From NCBI RefSeq assembly GCF_020667845.1, contig NZ_JAFMPQ010000033.1, positions 1 to 60,129 on the forward strand: a stretch of 60,129 nt of DNA, in the 5' to 3' direction. The translations under genes were made by a program, and so were the position numbers. Below, in pieces: positions 43,937 through 52,522 of the stretch. The notes under the pieces were generated by a model. The model had not been told where the DNA came from, did not search any database, and worked only from the letters and a program-made list of their open reading frames with translations. Within the stretch, counting starts at the first letter, position 1, and each line of letters starts with the position of its first letter. The stretch comes from Cognatishimia sp. F0-27 (GTDB taxonomy: Bacteria > Pseudomonadota > Alphaproteobacteria > Rhodobacterales > Rhodobacteraceae).

Positions 43937-45217
43937 CTAGCCCTCCGGCAGGAGCAACTTCTCCAGCGCGCGCCCCATGACCTGCGCCGAGGACACCATC
44001 GCCGCGACGCTGATCCATTCGTCGGGCTTGTGCGCCAGCTCAAGCTCGCCCGGACCATAGGCGATGCAGTTCTTCAGCCGCCCGATCCGATCGATATGCT
44101 TCTGGTCATACGAACCGGGCGAGGCCACGTAGTCCGGGTCCTGCCCCAGGATATCGCGGATCGCCCCGCTCACCGTCGTCACCACGGGCGCGTCACGCTC
44201 CGTCATGGACGGGGTGATGCGGTTGATATCGCGCAGCGCGTAGTCAAATTTCGGGCGCTCCGCCTTGAGCCGCTCCAGGATCGCGATGACCTCGCCCTGC
44301 ACCGCCTCAAACGGCTCTTCGACAAGATAGCGGCGGTCGATCATGATCCGGCAGCTGTCCGGCACGCAGCAGGCGGGCAAACCGGTGTAGTCGCTGGCCT
44401 GTTCGGGCTCACCACCATGGATCGCGTTGATGTTCATCGTGGCATGGCGCGCGCCATCCGGCACCACCGGCAGCGCCGTGCGCCGCGCCGCCATGGCGGG
44501 GAACAGATCGCGTTCGAACGCGTCGAGCACCGCACCCATATGCCTTATGGCGCAATCACCGAGAAACGGCATCGATCCGTGCGCGATCTCGCCCCTTGTC
44601 TCGATTTCCGCCCACCAGCCACCGCGATGGCCAAGGCAGATCCGGTCATGCCCAAGCGGCTCCGGAATGATCACGTGCTGCACCCGCTCGGGGGAGAAAT
44701 ACCCCTGCTCTGCGAGATAGGCGACACCGCCATACCCTCCCGATTCCTCATCCGCCGTGCCGCTGATCTCGATGGCACCGGCGTGATCGGGATGGGCCTC
44801 GGCAAACGCCTCTGCCGCGATGATCGAGGCGGCCAGCCCGCCCTTCATGTCGCAGGCCCCGCGCCCGTAGATCCGGTCGCCTTCCAGCGCGCCACCAAAC
44901 GGATCGCGGGTCCAGCCCTGTCCGACCTCGACCACATCCGTGTGGGCGTTGAAATGCACACAATCGCCGGGCCGCGACCCCTCCCGGCGCGCCACGATGT
45001 TCCACCTCGGATAGCGGTCGCTGTCTCCCGGCGCCCCCGTGGCCCGCACCATTTCACAGGAAAAGCCTTCCAGGCTCAGACGTTTGCGCAGATATTCGCA
45101 GATGTCGCGGTAATGGGCCCCCGGCGGATTCAGGGTCGGGATGCGGACCAGATCCTGGGTCAGCGCGATCAGCTCGTCCTGCTTGGCGGCGATTCGCGCC
45201 GCGAGATCCTCGGCCAT
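43937..45217 (-). CDS. M20-family peptidase (ArgE/DapE type deacylase)
   Basis: A 426-residue metal-dependent hydrolase of the acetylornithine deacetylase/succinyl-diaminopimelate desuccinylase family. Metal ligands and catalytic residues are visible: HFNAHTDVVEVG (His92, Asp94), RGACDMKGG (Asp123), GTADEESGG (Glu157-158), and a C-terminal His region. GGGGAGAGACGCC before the ATG at 45217 sets the start. The exact substrate cannot be told. It stands alone between the yqgE array and the DUF2125 gene. Confidence 0.88.
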   Translation of the reverse strand: MAEDLAARIAAKQDELIALTQDLVRIPTLNPPGAHYRDICEYLRKRLSLEGFSCEMVRATGAPGDSDRYPRWNIVARREGSRPGDCVHFNAHTDVVEVGQGWTRDPFGGALEGDRIYGRGACDMKGGLAASIIAAEAFAEAHPDHAGAIEISGTADEESGGYGGVAYLAEQGYFSPERVQHVIIPEPLGHDRICLGHRGGWWAEIETRGEIAHGSMPFLGDCAIRHMGAVLDAFERDLFPAMAARRTALPVVPDGARHATMNINAIHGGEPEQASDYTGLPACCVPDSCRIMIDRRYLVEEPFEAVQGEVIAILERLKAERPKFDYALRDINRITPSMTERDAPVVTTVSGAIRDILGQDPDYVASPGSYDQKHIDRIGRLKNCIAYGPGELELAHKPDEWISVAAMVSSAQVMGRALEKLLLPEG

Positions 45218-45328
45218 GGCGTCTCTCCCCCTCGGATTGCTTGTGACACGCAGTGTCACGGCCCCGCCCTCAAGACGCAAGGGCGGCGTGTCGCGTCGGG
45301 GACCCGTGCGGGACGGGTCCGCGACGTC

Positions 45329-46300
45329 CTAGGGAATGGTCAGGCGCGGCGCGTCGCCCAGCGGGATGATCCCGATCGCGGTTTTCCCCTCCCGCAGCGT
45401 GATGGTCAGGTCGAGCGTATCGGGATTGCCGGAAAGCTGGGCCAGAAGGCCAAGCCCGTCTTCGATCGCCGCAATCACCTCCGCAGGCAGCGCGTCTGCC
45501 AGTCCGCCGCCCTCAAGGGCTGTGCGCCAGTTCGCCGCGCGCACCGCAAGACTGCCCGTGGCGCGCCCCTGCGCGTCGATGGTGACATCGCTGGCAAGCG
45601 CAAGCTCTAGATCGTCGACCCTATAGGTGGCCTGCCGCAGGTCGATGCGGGTGGGCTGCGGGCGCGGTGGTTCAAGCCCTGTGCCCTCCCATGCCCGGTC
45701 AAACACCACTTCCGCCTGCGCAACAAGCGCGTCGATCCGGTCCGAACCGGCCAGAGGCCGCTGCCCGTCCCCTGCTATGGCATCCACCGCCAGCGCAAGC
45801 CGATAGCGAGGTTCCTCCGCAGGCACGCGCGCGACACCGGCGTTGAGCCCGGCCAGTGCCACCGCAAGGGAGTCGCCCGACAGGTTCACGAGCGTCGCTT
45901 CAAGGTTGAAGCGGTCCAGAGCCGCGCCTTCGAACACGGCGCTGGCGCGCAGGCCCTCGCTCTCGATCTCCACGCCGTCGCGCCCCTGCGACAGCACCTG
46001 CCGTGGCGGGAAGACAAGGATCACATGGCCGGGATTGTAGACCAGTTCGAGGATCTGGACGAACGGCGCCTCCCAGGTCATCCCGCTTTGCGGATCGCTG
46101 ATGCGCAGCGTGTCGAGCGTCGTGTCGAGCCGGTTCGGAAAGCCCCTGACAGACGCCGCGCCGATCTCGATGTCCCAGCCATCCAACCGCCGCTCCTCAA
46201 CCCAGTCCGCCACAGCCGCATGGCGTGCCTGTTGCGACCAGAGCCAGAACCCCGACCATGCCAGCGCAGCCGCAACCACAAGCAGCGTCAGTTGTTTCAT
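45329..46300 (-). CDS. DUF2125 family exported protein
   Basis: A 323-residue protein with an N-terminal signal/anchor (MKQLTLLVVAAALAWSGFWLW). The rest is beta-rich (DGWDIEIGAASVRGFPNRLD, then TWEAPFVQILELVYNPGHVI, VFPPRQVLSQ) in the pattern of DUF2125, a periplasmic family seen in alphaproteobacteria with unknown function. It is divergent from chaC. Confidence 0.85.
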   Translation of the reverse strand: MKQLTLLVVAAALAWSGFWLWSQQARHAAVADWVEERRLDGWDIEIGAASVRGFPNRLDTTLDTLRISDPQSGMTWEAPFVQILELVYNPGHVILVFPPRQVLSQGRDGVEIESEGLRASAVFEGAALDRFNLEATLVNLSGDSLAVALAGLNAGVARVPAEEPRYRLALAVDAIAGDGQRPLAGSDRIDALVAQAEVVFDRAWEGTGLEPPRPQPTRIDLRQATYRVDDLELALASDVTIDAQGRATGSLAVRAANWRTALEGGGLADALPAEVIAAIEDGLGLLAQLSGNPDTLDLTITLREGKTAIGIIPLGDAPRLTIP

Positions 46301-46481
46301 GCCAATCCCTCGTCTCACGCGCCGGCCAGTCGCCATCCGCTCTCCGTCATCCGTTGTGCCGCGCCCGTGACCCTTTCGCCCGGAGCCATCCCGCCATCCC
46401 CCAACGCGCAGGACAGCCCGAACAGCCCATCCCGATGGGGCAGCAGGGGCGTGCTTCGCGCCGTGGCCTGCCCGGATCTCA

Positions 46482-46526
46482 GGCGACCCGATCTTAGGCG
46501 ACCCGATCACCGCCGGCCCGATCCGG
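46482..46526. repeat. 15-base repeat in the DUF2125-chaC spacer
   Basis: Three head-to-tail 15-base units of the form GGCGACCCGATCTTA (46482-46496, 46497-46511, 46512-46526). They lie within the 452-base spacer 46301-46752 between divergent genes, which otherwise contains no gene that I can support; promoters for both neighbours should be here. Confidence 0.55.
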
Positions 46527-46752
46527 GCCCCGGTCCGATGCGGGGTCTCTTACATCCCCGGCGGCTTCGGTCTATAGGCAGGGCCGCACAGCCAAACCAT
46601 CCCGCATCGTGATACGCGCTGCAACCTGTGATCGGGGCGTATACGGGGCAGGGCGCGGGGCATCGGCTGAAGCGGATCTGTCCCGGTTCGGTGCCGGGAC
46701 GACGGCGAAGCGGTTTCGGGGCGGCTTGCGGAGCGCCACCGGCAAAGGACGA

Positions 46753-47295
46753 ATGGATATGACGCTTTGGGTTTTCGGTTACGGGTCCTTGCTCTGGAAC
46801 CCCGGTTTCGAGGTGGCAGAAACCGCCCATGCCACCCTGCATGGTTATGCGCGCAGCTTTTGCATGCGGTCGATCCATCACCGCGGCACCGAAACGGAAC
46901 CGGGCCTTGTCCTCGCGCTGGACGCGCATCCCGGAGCCAGCTGTGACGGGCTGGCCTTGCGCGCGATGCCGGGCACCGAAGACGCGACCCTGACCTATCT
47001 GCGCGAGCGGGAACTGGTCTCCTCGGCCTATCTCGAAAAGGTGCTCCCGGTGGCTCTGGCAGATGGCCGCCGCATCGAGACAGTGACCTATGTGATCGAC
47101 GCGGACCACGGGCAATATTGCGGGTCGCTGCCGCTCGAAGAGCAAGCCCATATCATCGCGCGGGCCCATGGCGGGCGTGGCCCGAACAGCGAATATCTCT
47201 ACAACACAGCCGCCCATCTCGACGAACTCGGCATCCCTGACGCGGATCTGCATTGGCTGACCGAACGGGTGCGCGCGCTGTTGTCGGGCGGCTGA
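46753..47295 (+). CDS. chaC: Gamma-glutamylcyclotransferase (ChaC-like)
   Basis: A 180-residue ChaC-family enzyme that cleaves glutathione to 5-oxoproline and Cys-Gly in the cytoplasm. It starts MDMTLWVFGYGSLLWNPGF, the substrate-binding YGSLxW motif, followed by SFCMRSIHHRG and RERELVSSAYLEKV, whose Glu is the likely catalytic residue. NSEYLYNTAAHLDELG is typical of ChaC C-termini. ATGs at 46753 and 46759 are both possible. Confidence 0.93.
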   Translation: MDMTLWVFGYGSLLWNPGFEVAETAHATLHGYARSFCMRSIHHRGTETEPGLVLALDAHPGASCDGLALRAMPGTEDATLTYLRERELVSSAYLEKVLPVALADGRRIETVTYVIDADHGQYCGSLPLEEQAHIIARAHGGRGPNSEYLYNTAAHLDELGIPDADLHWLTERVRALLSGG

Positions 47296-47399
47296 GGCCG
47301 GCCCGAGGCGCACCGTCGGAGCCAACCGGTCCAGCCCGCGCCGCCCTGCGCGGGCAGCCGGAGACCGCTCGGGCGCTGAACGGCTGGGGTCCCCGGCGC

Positions 47400-47915
47400 C
47401 CTCTGCGGACGGCCCGATGACCTGCCGGATCCGAAGGGTCATGTCCGCTCCATCCGGCGCGGGCGATCGTCAATGACTCGCCGAACTCGCATGGCCATCC
47501 CCACAGGCCCTTCTGCGGGTCTCCGAGACTGCGCTGCTAACCCCTCCGGCAAAGCCTGCGCGGCGCTCTGCGGGCGGTCCATGACCGGCCGGATCCGCAT
47601 GGTCATGTGCGCTCAGCCCGGCGCGGGTGATCCACCGAACTGGCATGGCCACACCCACAGGGCCCTCTGCGGGTCTCCGGGAATACACTGCTGACGCCTC
47701 CGGCTAAACCTGCGGGGCGCTCTGCGGGCGCTCCGTGACCTGTCGGATCCGCATGGTCATGTTCGCTCAGCCCGGCGCAGGCGACCGTGAATGAATCGCC
47801 GAACTGGCATGGCCACACCCACAGGGCCCTATGCAAGTCTCCGGGGCTACGTCGCTGACCCCTCCGGCCAAACCTGTGCGGCCCTCTGCGGATAGTCTGC
47901 ACGCTCCCGGGCGCG
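47400..47915. repeat. Degenerate repeat of about 155-165 bases, three copies, after chaC
   Basis: GGATCCGCATGGTCATG-like sequence recurs at 47427, 47591 and 47745 (offsets 164 and 154), each followed by GGCATGGCCA, ACACCCACAGGGCC and CTGCGGGTCTCCG. The array fills most of the 871-base spacer 47296-48166 between chaC and the MotA-like gene. No gene is convincing there, in either strand. Confidence 0.85.
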
Positions 47916-48166
47916 GGCAGGGACGCCGCGTGCATCGCCTTCGCCCCGCCCGAGCCACGACCGACGGGCGCGGCCTGTGGCTAAGCCGCCAAATGCGCCG
48001 CCGCTGGCACCTGTCGCGTCATTTTTGCGCGCCGCGCGCGACCCTGTGATCGTCGGTTGTGCCTTTCGTGCCGATCTGCATGCGCAAACGGGACAAGCCC
48101 TTGGCTTGAGGCGCGAAATTCCCTACGGTCTTCCCGTCAGAACAAGAACCCCCGTCAGGTGTCCCG

Positions 48167-49360
48167 ATGGACCAGCCGGACCGCGAGGCCGAGCCGCATT
48201 TTTCTCAACCGATCCGCCAGGTCATCTCGATGCTGGTGGTTCTCGGCCTGTCCGCGGGCGGCGCGTTTCTCGCGTTGCCGCGGGTTTTGCCGGTCTTTGA
48301 ATCCAACCCCTACCTGAACGGCTTCATCCTCATCGTGTTCGTGGTCGGCGTGCTGGCCTGTTTCTGGCAGGTGGCGCAGCTGATGTATTCCGTGCGCTGG
48401 ATCGAGCGCTTCACGGCCGCGGGCGACCAGGGCGTGCGCGCGCAGGCACCACAGCTTCTCGCGCCGCTCGCCGCGCTTCTGGGCCGGCGCGACAAGCGGA
48501 TGCAGATCACCACCACCTCGACGCGCTCCATCCTCGACAGCGTCGCGACCCGGATCGACGAAGCGCGCGAGATCACCCGCTATATCGTCAGCCTGCTGAT
48601 TTTCCTCGGGCTGCTCGGCACGTTTTACGGGCTGGCCACCACCGTGCCCGCGCTTGTGGACACGATCCGTGGCCTCAATCCGCAAGACGGGGAATCGGGC
48701 ACCGATGTCTTCGGCCGCCTGATGACCGGTCTCGACGCCCAGCTTGGCGGCATGGGCGTGGCCTTTGCCTCCTCGCTGCTCGGGCTGGCCTGTTCGCTGA
48801 TCGTGGGGCTGCTGGAATTGTTCGCAGGTCATGGCCAGAACCGCTTTTACCGCGAGCTGGAGGAATGGCTCAGCTCGATCACCCGGATCGGGTTCTCTGC
48901 CGATACCGAGGGCCCCGACCTGGGCGCGGCGGGCATCGTGCTCGACCGTATGGCCGAACAGATGGAGCGCCTGCAATTCCTCTTTGCCGAAAGCGAGCAT
49001 TCCCGCGCCGAGGTCGATACCCGTCTCGGCCAGCTTGCCGACAGCGTCGAGCGCCTGACCGAACGGATCGAGGCGACCGCGCCCTCCGCCACCGCGCTCA
49101 GCCGCATCGCGGACGGGCAGGACCGTCTGGCCGACGCGATCCGTGAAAAGGAAACCGCCGAGGGGCTGGACGCTGAAAGCCGCATGCGCCTGCGCTCCAT
49201 CGACGTGCAGATGCTGCGCATTCTCGAAGAGCTCTCCGCGGGCCGTCAGGAAACCATGGCCGAGCTGCGCACCGATCTCGCAGCCCTCAGCCGCAACCTT
49301 GGCAAGATCACCCGCTCTGCGCCGCCCCCGCGCACCGGCGGCCCCGGTCAGGAGCGCTAG
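48167..49360 (+). CDS. MotA/TolQ/ExbB-like ion channel protein with cytoplasmic tail
   Basis: A 397-residue inner-membrane protein with four hydrophobic helices (about 18-38, 51-70, 139-160 and 196-221). LLGTFYGLATTVPALV and LGGMGVAFASSLLGLACSLIVGL are the TM3 and TM4 patterns of the proton-channel family. The C-terminal 175 residues (about 222-397) are a cytoplasmic, mostly helical tail with coiled-coil potential. Four TMs plus a tail resembles MotA or ZorA more than TolQ (three TMs). The next gene, three bases away, is the presumed MotB-like partner. Ion-driven motion is inferred. Confidence 0.88.
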   Translation: MDQPDREAEPHFSQPIRQVISMLVVLGLSAGGAFLALPRVLPVFESNPYLNGFILIVFVVGVLACFWQVAQLMYSVRWIERFTAAGDQGVRAQAPQLLAPLAALLGRRDKRMQITTTSTRSILDSVATRIDEAREITRYIVSLLIFLGLLGTFYGLATTVPALVDTIRGLNPQDGESGTDVFGRLMTGLDAQLGGMGVAFASSLLGLACSLIVGLLELFAGHGQNRFYRELEEWLSSITRIGFSADTEGPDLGAAGIVLDRMAEQMERLQFLFAESEHSRAEVDTRLGQLADSVERLTERIEATAPSATALSRIADGQDRLADAIREKETAEGLDAESRMRLRSIDVQMLRILEELSAGRQETMAELRTDLAALSRNLGKITRSAPPPRTGGPGQER

Positions 49361-49363
49361 ACC

Positions 49364-52018
49364 ATGGGCCTGTCACGGCGCAGCGGCGCGCGGCTTCAGG
49401 CCAATATCTGGCCGGGCTTTGTTGACGCGATGACCGGTCTGTTGCTGGTGCTGACCTTCGTGCTGTCGATCTTCATGATCGTGCAATACGTGCTGCGCGA
49501 AACCATCACCGGCCAGGAATCCGAACTCAACACGCTCTCTGCCGAAATCGCCGCGCTGGCCGCGGCGCTGGGGGTCGAGGAGCGCCGCAATGCCGACCTC
49601 ACCTCCGAGCTGGGAGAGCTAGAAGCGACCCTGTCCGACAACGCCGCGCGCCTGGCCGAGCAAACCCGGATCATCGACAGCCTGAGCGCCCAGCGTGACC
49701 GACAGGCCGCCCAGATCGCCGACGCCGAAAGCCGGATCACCGCCTTCGAGGACCAGGTCGCGGCCCTGCTTGCCGAACGCGACGACGCGCGCGCCACCGT
49801 GGCCGATCTGCGCGCCACGCAGGAGCAGCTCGAAGCGGCCCGCGCCGCGATCCTCTCGGAGCGGGACGCGCTGGACCTGGCGCTGGCCAATGCCCGGAGC
49901 GAGATCGACGCCCAAACCGAAGCGGCCCGTCTTGCCGCCGCACAGCGCGAGGCGCTTGAGGCGCTTGTGGCTGACCTGCGCAGCCAGACTGCCGATGCCG
50001 AAGAGCGCATCGGTGGCCTTTCCGGTGATCTAGCGGCGCTCGAACAGGCGCTCTCCGAGGAAGAGGCCGCCCGGCTGGCCGAGGCCGAAGCCGCCGCCGC
50101 CTTGCGTGCCCGGCTGGAAGCCGCCGATGCGGAATTGACGGCCATGACGCTGGCGCTGGAACAGCAACGCGCCGAGGCGGAGGAAACCCTGACGCTGCTG
50201 GCTGCGGCGCGCGAGGCCGAGGCCGATCTGAACGCGCGGCTGGCCGCGGCGCTGGTGGCCAACGACACAACCGCGCGCGATTTGGAATCGCGTATCGCTG
50301 CGCTGAACACGCGGCTTGCGCGGGTCGAAGCCGAGCTGGCCGCCGCGCAACAGGCCGAGGCGTCTCTGACCGACCAGCTCGCCGCCGCGCAATCGGCGCA
50401 GACTGCGACCGAGACGGCCATGACCGACCGCCTTGAGGCTCAGGCCAACCGAATCGCCGCGCTCGAAGCCGAGCTCTTTGCCGCGCGCGAAGCCGAGGCC
50501 GCGCTCAACGCGCGCTTTGCCGAGGCCCTGACCAGTGGCGAACAGGAGGCCAGCGCCTTGCAGGCCACCATCGACGACCAGAGCGACCGAATCGCGCGCC
50601 TCGAAGCCACGCTTGCCGATCTGCGGGCCGCCGGGTCCGAAAGTGATGACCGGCTCGACGCGCTGCGGGCCGATCTGGCGCGCGAACAGGATGCCCGGCG
50701 TCAGACCGAGCAGGCCCTGCGCGACGCGATGACCGCCCGCGCCGAAGCCGAACGGGCGCTCGAGACGGCCCGGGGGATTGCGCAGGCGGACCAGACCCGG
50801 CTGTCCGATCTTTCGGCCCAGCTTGCCGCCGCGTTGGCCCGCGTCAGCGTGGCCGAGAGCCTGCAAACGGAGATCGACGCGTTGCGCAGCCGCAATCAGG
50901 CGCTGGTCTCCGATCTGGCCGCGGCCCGCAGCGATGCCAGCGCAGGCGCCGACGCCCGCGACACGCTGGCCGCGCGCAATGCCGAACTCGGTGCCCAGCT
51001 TGAAGCCGCCCGCGAGGCGGAGGCCCGGCGCGACGCGACAATCGCCCGGCTTCAGGCCGCGCTTGCGGAGGCCGAAGCCCGCGCCACCGAGCGCAGCGAC
51101 GATGCGCGGTCGCTCGAAGAGCGGCTCGCGGCGGCCCTCGCGGCGCAGTTCGACGCGCAAAGCACCGTGGAGGAAACGCGCGAACGGCTGGCCGCGGCGC
51201 TGGCGGCGCAACAGGCCGCCGAGGCCCGCGCCGAAGACCGCGCCGCCACCGCACAGGAGCGGCAGGATCTTCTGGCCACAGCCCGCGAAGAGCTTGCGCA
51301 AAGCCGGGAGCGGGCCAGCGCCTCCGAGATGCAGGCCGAGTTGCTCAACCAGCAGGTCGCCGCTTTGCGCGCCCAGCTTGACGAGTTGCAGACCCTGCTG
51401 GGTGAGGCCAAGGCCGCCGACAGCGAAGCGCAGGTCGAACTGCAGAACCTTGGCTCGGAACTCAATCAGGCGCTGGCGCAGCTGGCTGCCGAAGAGCGCA
51501 AGCGCCGCCAGCTTGAAGAAGCCGAACGCAAGCGCCTCGAAGAGCAGGCCCGCAATCTCGAACGCTACCGCTCGGAGTTTTTCGGGCGGCTGCGTGACCT
51601 GCTTGGCAATACCGAAGGGGTCCGCGTTGTGGGCGACCGCTTCGTGTTCAGCTCCGAAGTGCTCTTCGAGCTGGGCTCCGCCGATCTCAGCGCCGAAGGC
51701 CGTGCCGAGATCGCCAAGATCGCGGGCATCCTGCGCTCGGTTGCCACCGAAATCCCGTCTGAACTGGACTGGATCATCCGCGTCGACGGGCATACCGACG
51801 ACATCCCCGTGAGGCCGGGGGCGGAATTTGCCGATAACTGGGAGCTGAGCCAGGCCCGCGCGCTTTCTGTCGTGCGCTACATGACCGATTTCCTCGGGAT
51901 CGCGCCGGATCGTCTCGCGGCCAACGGGTTCGGCCAGCATCAGCCGATCAACCCCGCCGACACGGCCGAAGCGCGGGCACAAAACCGCCGGATCGAGTTG
52001 AAGCTGACCGAGCGCTAG
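49364..52018 (+). CDS. MotB/OmpA-like protein with very long coiled coil
   Basis: An 884-residue protein. Residues 19-42 are a single TM with Asp21 in WPGFVDAMTGLLLVLT, placed like the proton-accepting Asp of MotB. About 690 residues of Ala/Glu/Arg-rich sequence (about 45-735) form near-continuous coiled coil. The C-terminal 150 residues are an OmpA/MotB peptidoglycan-binding domain (LFELGSADLSAEGRAEI, RVDGHTDDIPV, ELSQARALSVVRYM, NRRIELKL). The coiled part would lie on the periplasmic side if topology follows MotB. It is co-transcribed with the MotA-like gene. MotB is normally about 300 residues. Confidence 0.88.
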   Translation: MGLSRRSGARLQANIWPGFVDAMTGLLLVLTFVLSIFMIVQYVLRETITGQESELNTLSAEIAALAAALGVEERRNADLTSELGELEATLSDNAARLAEQTRIIDSLSAQRDRQAAQIADAESRITAFEDQVAALLAERDDARATVADLRATQEQLEAARAAILSERDALDLALANARSEIDAQTEAARLAAAQREALEALVADLRSQTADAEERIGGLSGDLAALEQALSEEEAARLAEAEAAAALRARLEAADAELTAMTLALEQQRAEAEETLTLLAAAREAEADLNARLAAALVANDTTARDLESRIAALNTRLARVEAELAAAQQAEASLTDQLAAAQSAQTATETAMTDRLEAQANRIAALEAELFAAREAEAALNARFAEALTSGEQEASALQATIDDQSDRIARLEATLADLRAAGSESDDRLDALRADLAREQDARRQTEQALRDAMTARAEAERALETARGIAQADQTRLSDLSAQLAAALARVSVAESLQTEIDALRSRNQALVSDLAAARSDASAGADARDTLAARNAELGAQLEAAREAEARRDATIARLQAALAEAEARATERSDDARSLEERLAAALAAQFDAQSTVEETRERLAAALAAQQAAEARAEDRAATAQERQDLLATAREELAQSRERASASEMQAELLNQQVAALRAQLDELQTLLGEAKAADSEAQVELQNLGSELNQALAQLAAEERKRRQLEEAERKRLEEQARNLERYRSEFFGRLRDLLGNTEGVRVVGDRFVFSSEVLFELGSADLSAEGRAEIAKIAGILRSVATEIPSELDWIIRVDGHTDDIPVRPGAEFADNWELSQARALSVVRYMTDFLGIAPDRLAANGFGQHQPINPADTAEARAQNRRIELKLTER

Positions 52019-52440
52019 GACCGTTTCGCGGCCCGAGCGCCTGTGTCTGGCAGGGTCTTTTGGGGCCACCTCGGTCAAGAACCGATGCCAATCTGTGCGC
52101 TGTGTCGCAGTCCGGTTCGACCGGATGCGGCCGGTGTGACCGGCGCGCGCGCTTCCGGTGCAAAGGCGCGCAAATCAGGTGGTATCGATGCGACCCGGCA
52201 TGACTCGAGGCAACCTCCTGTGACCGGGGGTGATCCGCAGGGCAATCCGCTGCGTGCTCGCGCGTCCCAACGCGGGCGCCCCGCGGTCCGATGCCAATCG
52301 CGGCGATCCGGGGGCGATCCGGGGCGTGCCGGGGTGTTCCGCCATTGCGCTGCCAGCATCGCACCGATCCGGCATCGCCATTTCAACAGCCCGCTCCGTC
52401 AGGGGCGCCGATCACGCGCGGTTTTCGATGCATCCGTCAT

Positions 52441-52494
52441 GCGCATGGAATGTGCATCGAATGTGCATCGAATGTGCATGGATTGTGCATCGCC
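52441..52494. repeat. 11-base tandem repeat in the spacer before the parC end
   Basis: TGTGCATCGAA at 52451 is followed at steps of 11 by TGTGCATCGAA, TGTGCATGGAT and TGTGCATCGCC, with a partial copy before. It lies in the 504-base spacer 52019-52522 between convergent genes, where no gene is convincing. GATCCGGGG is also repeated near 52320. Confidence 0.8.
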
Positions 52495-52522
52495 GGAAAC
52501 GCGCTGCGGCGGCCTTTCGGGA

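Noticed and set aside
48167-52018. Zorya anti-phage system (ZorAB)
   Set aside because: The channel and OmpA-type pair are similar in kind, but no ZorC, ZorD or ZorE-like gene follows; the next gene is parC on the other strand, and the long extension is in the wrong subunit.
50030-52078. Minus-strand ORF of 682 residues
   Set aside because: It is the antisense of the coiled-coil gene; GC-rich codon bias keeps that frame open, and it has no domain pattern.
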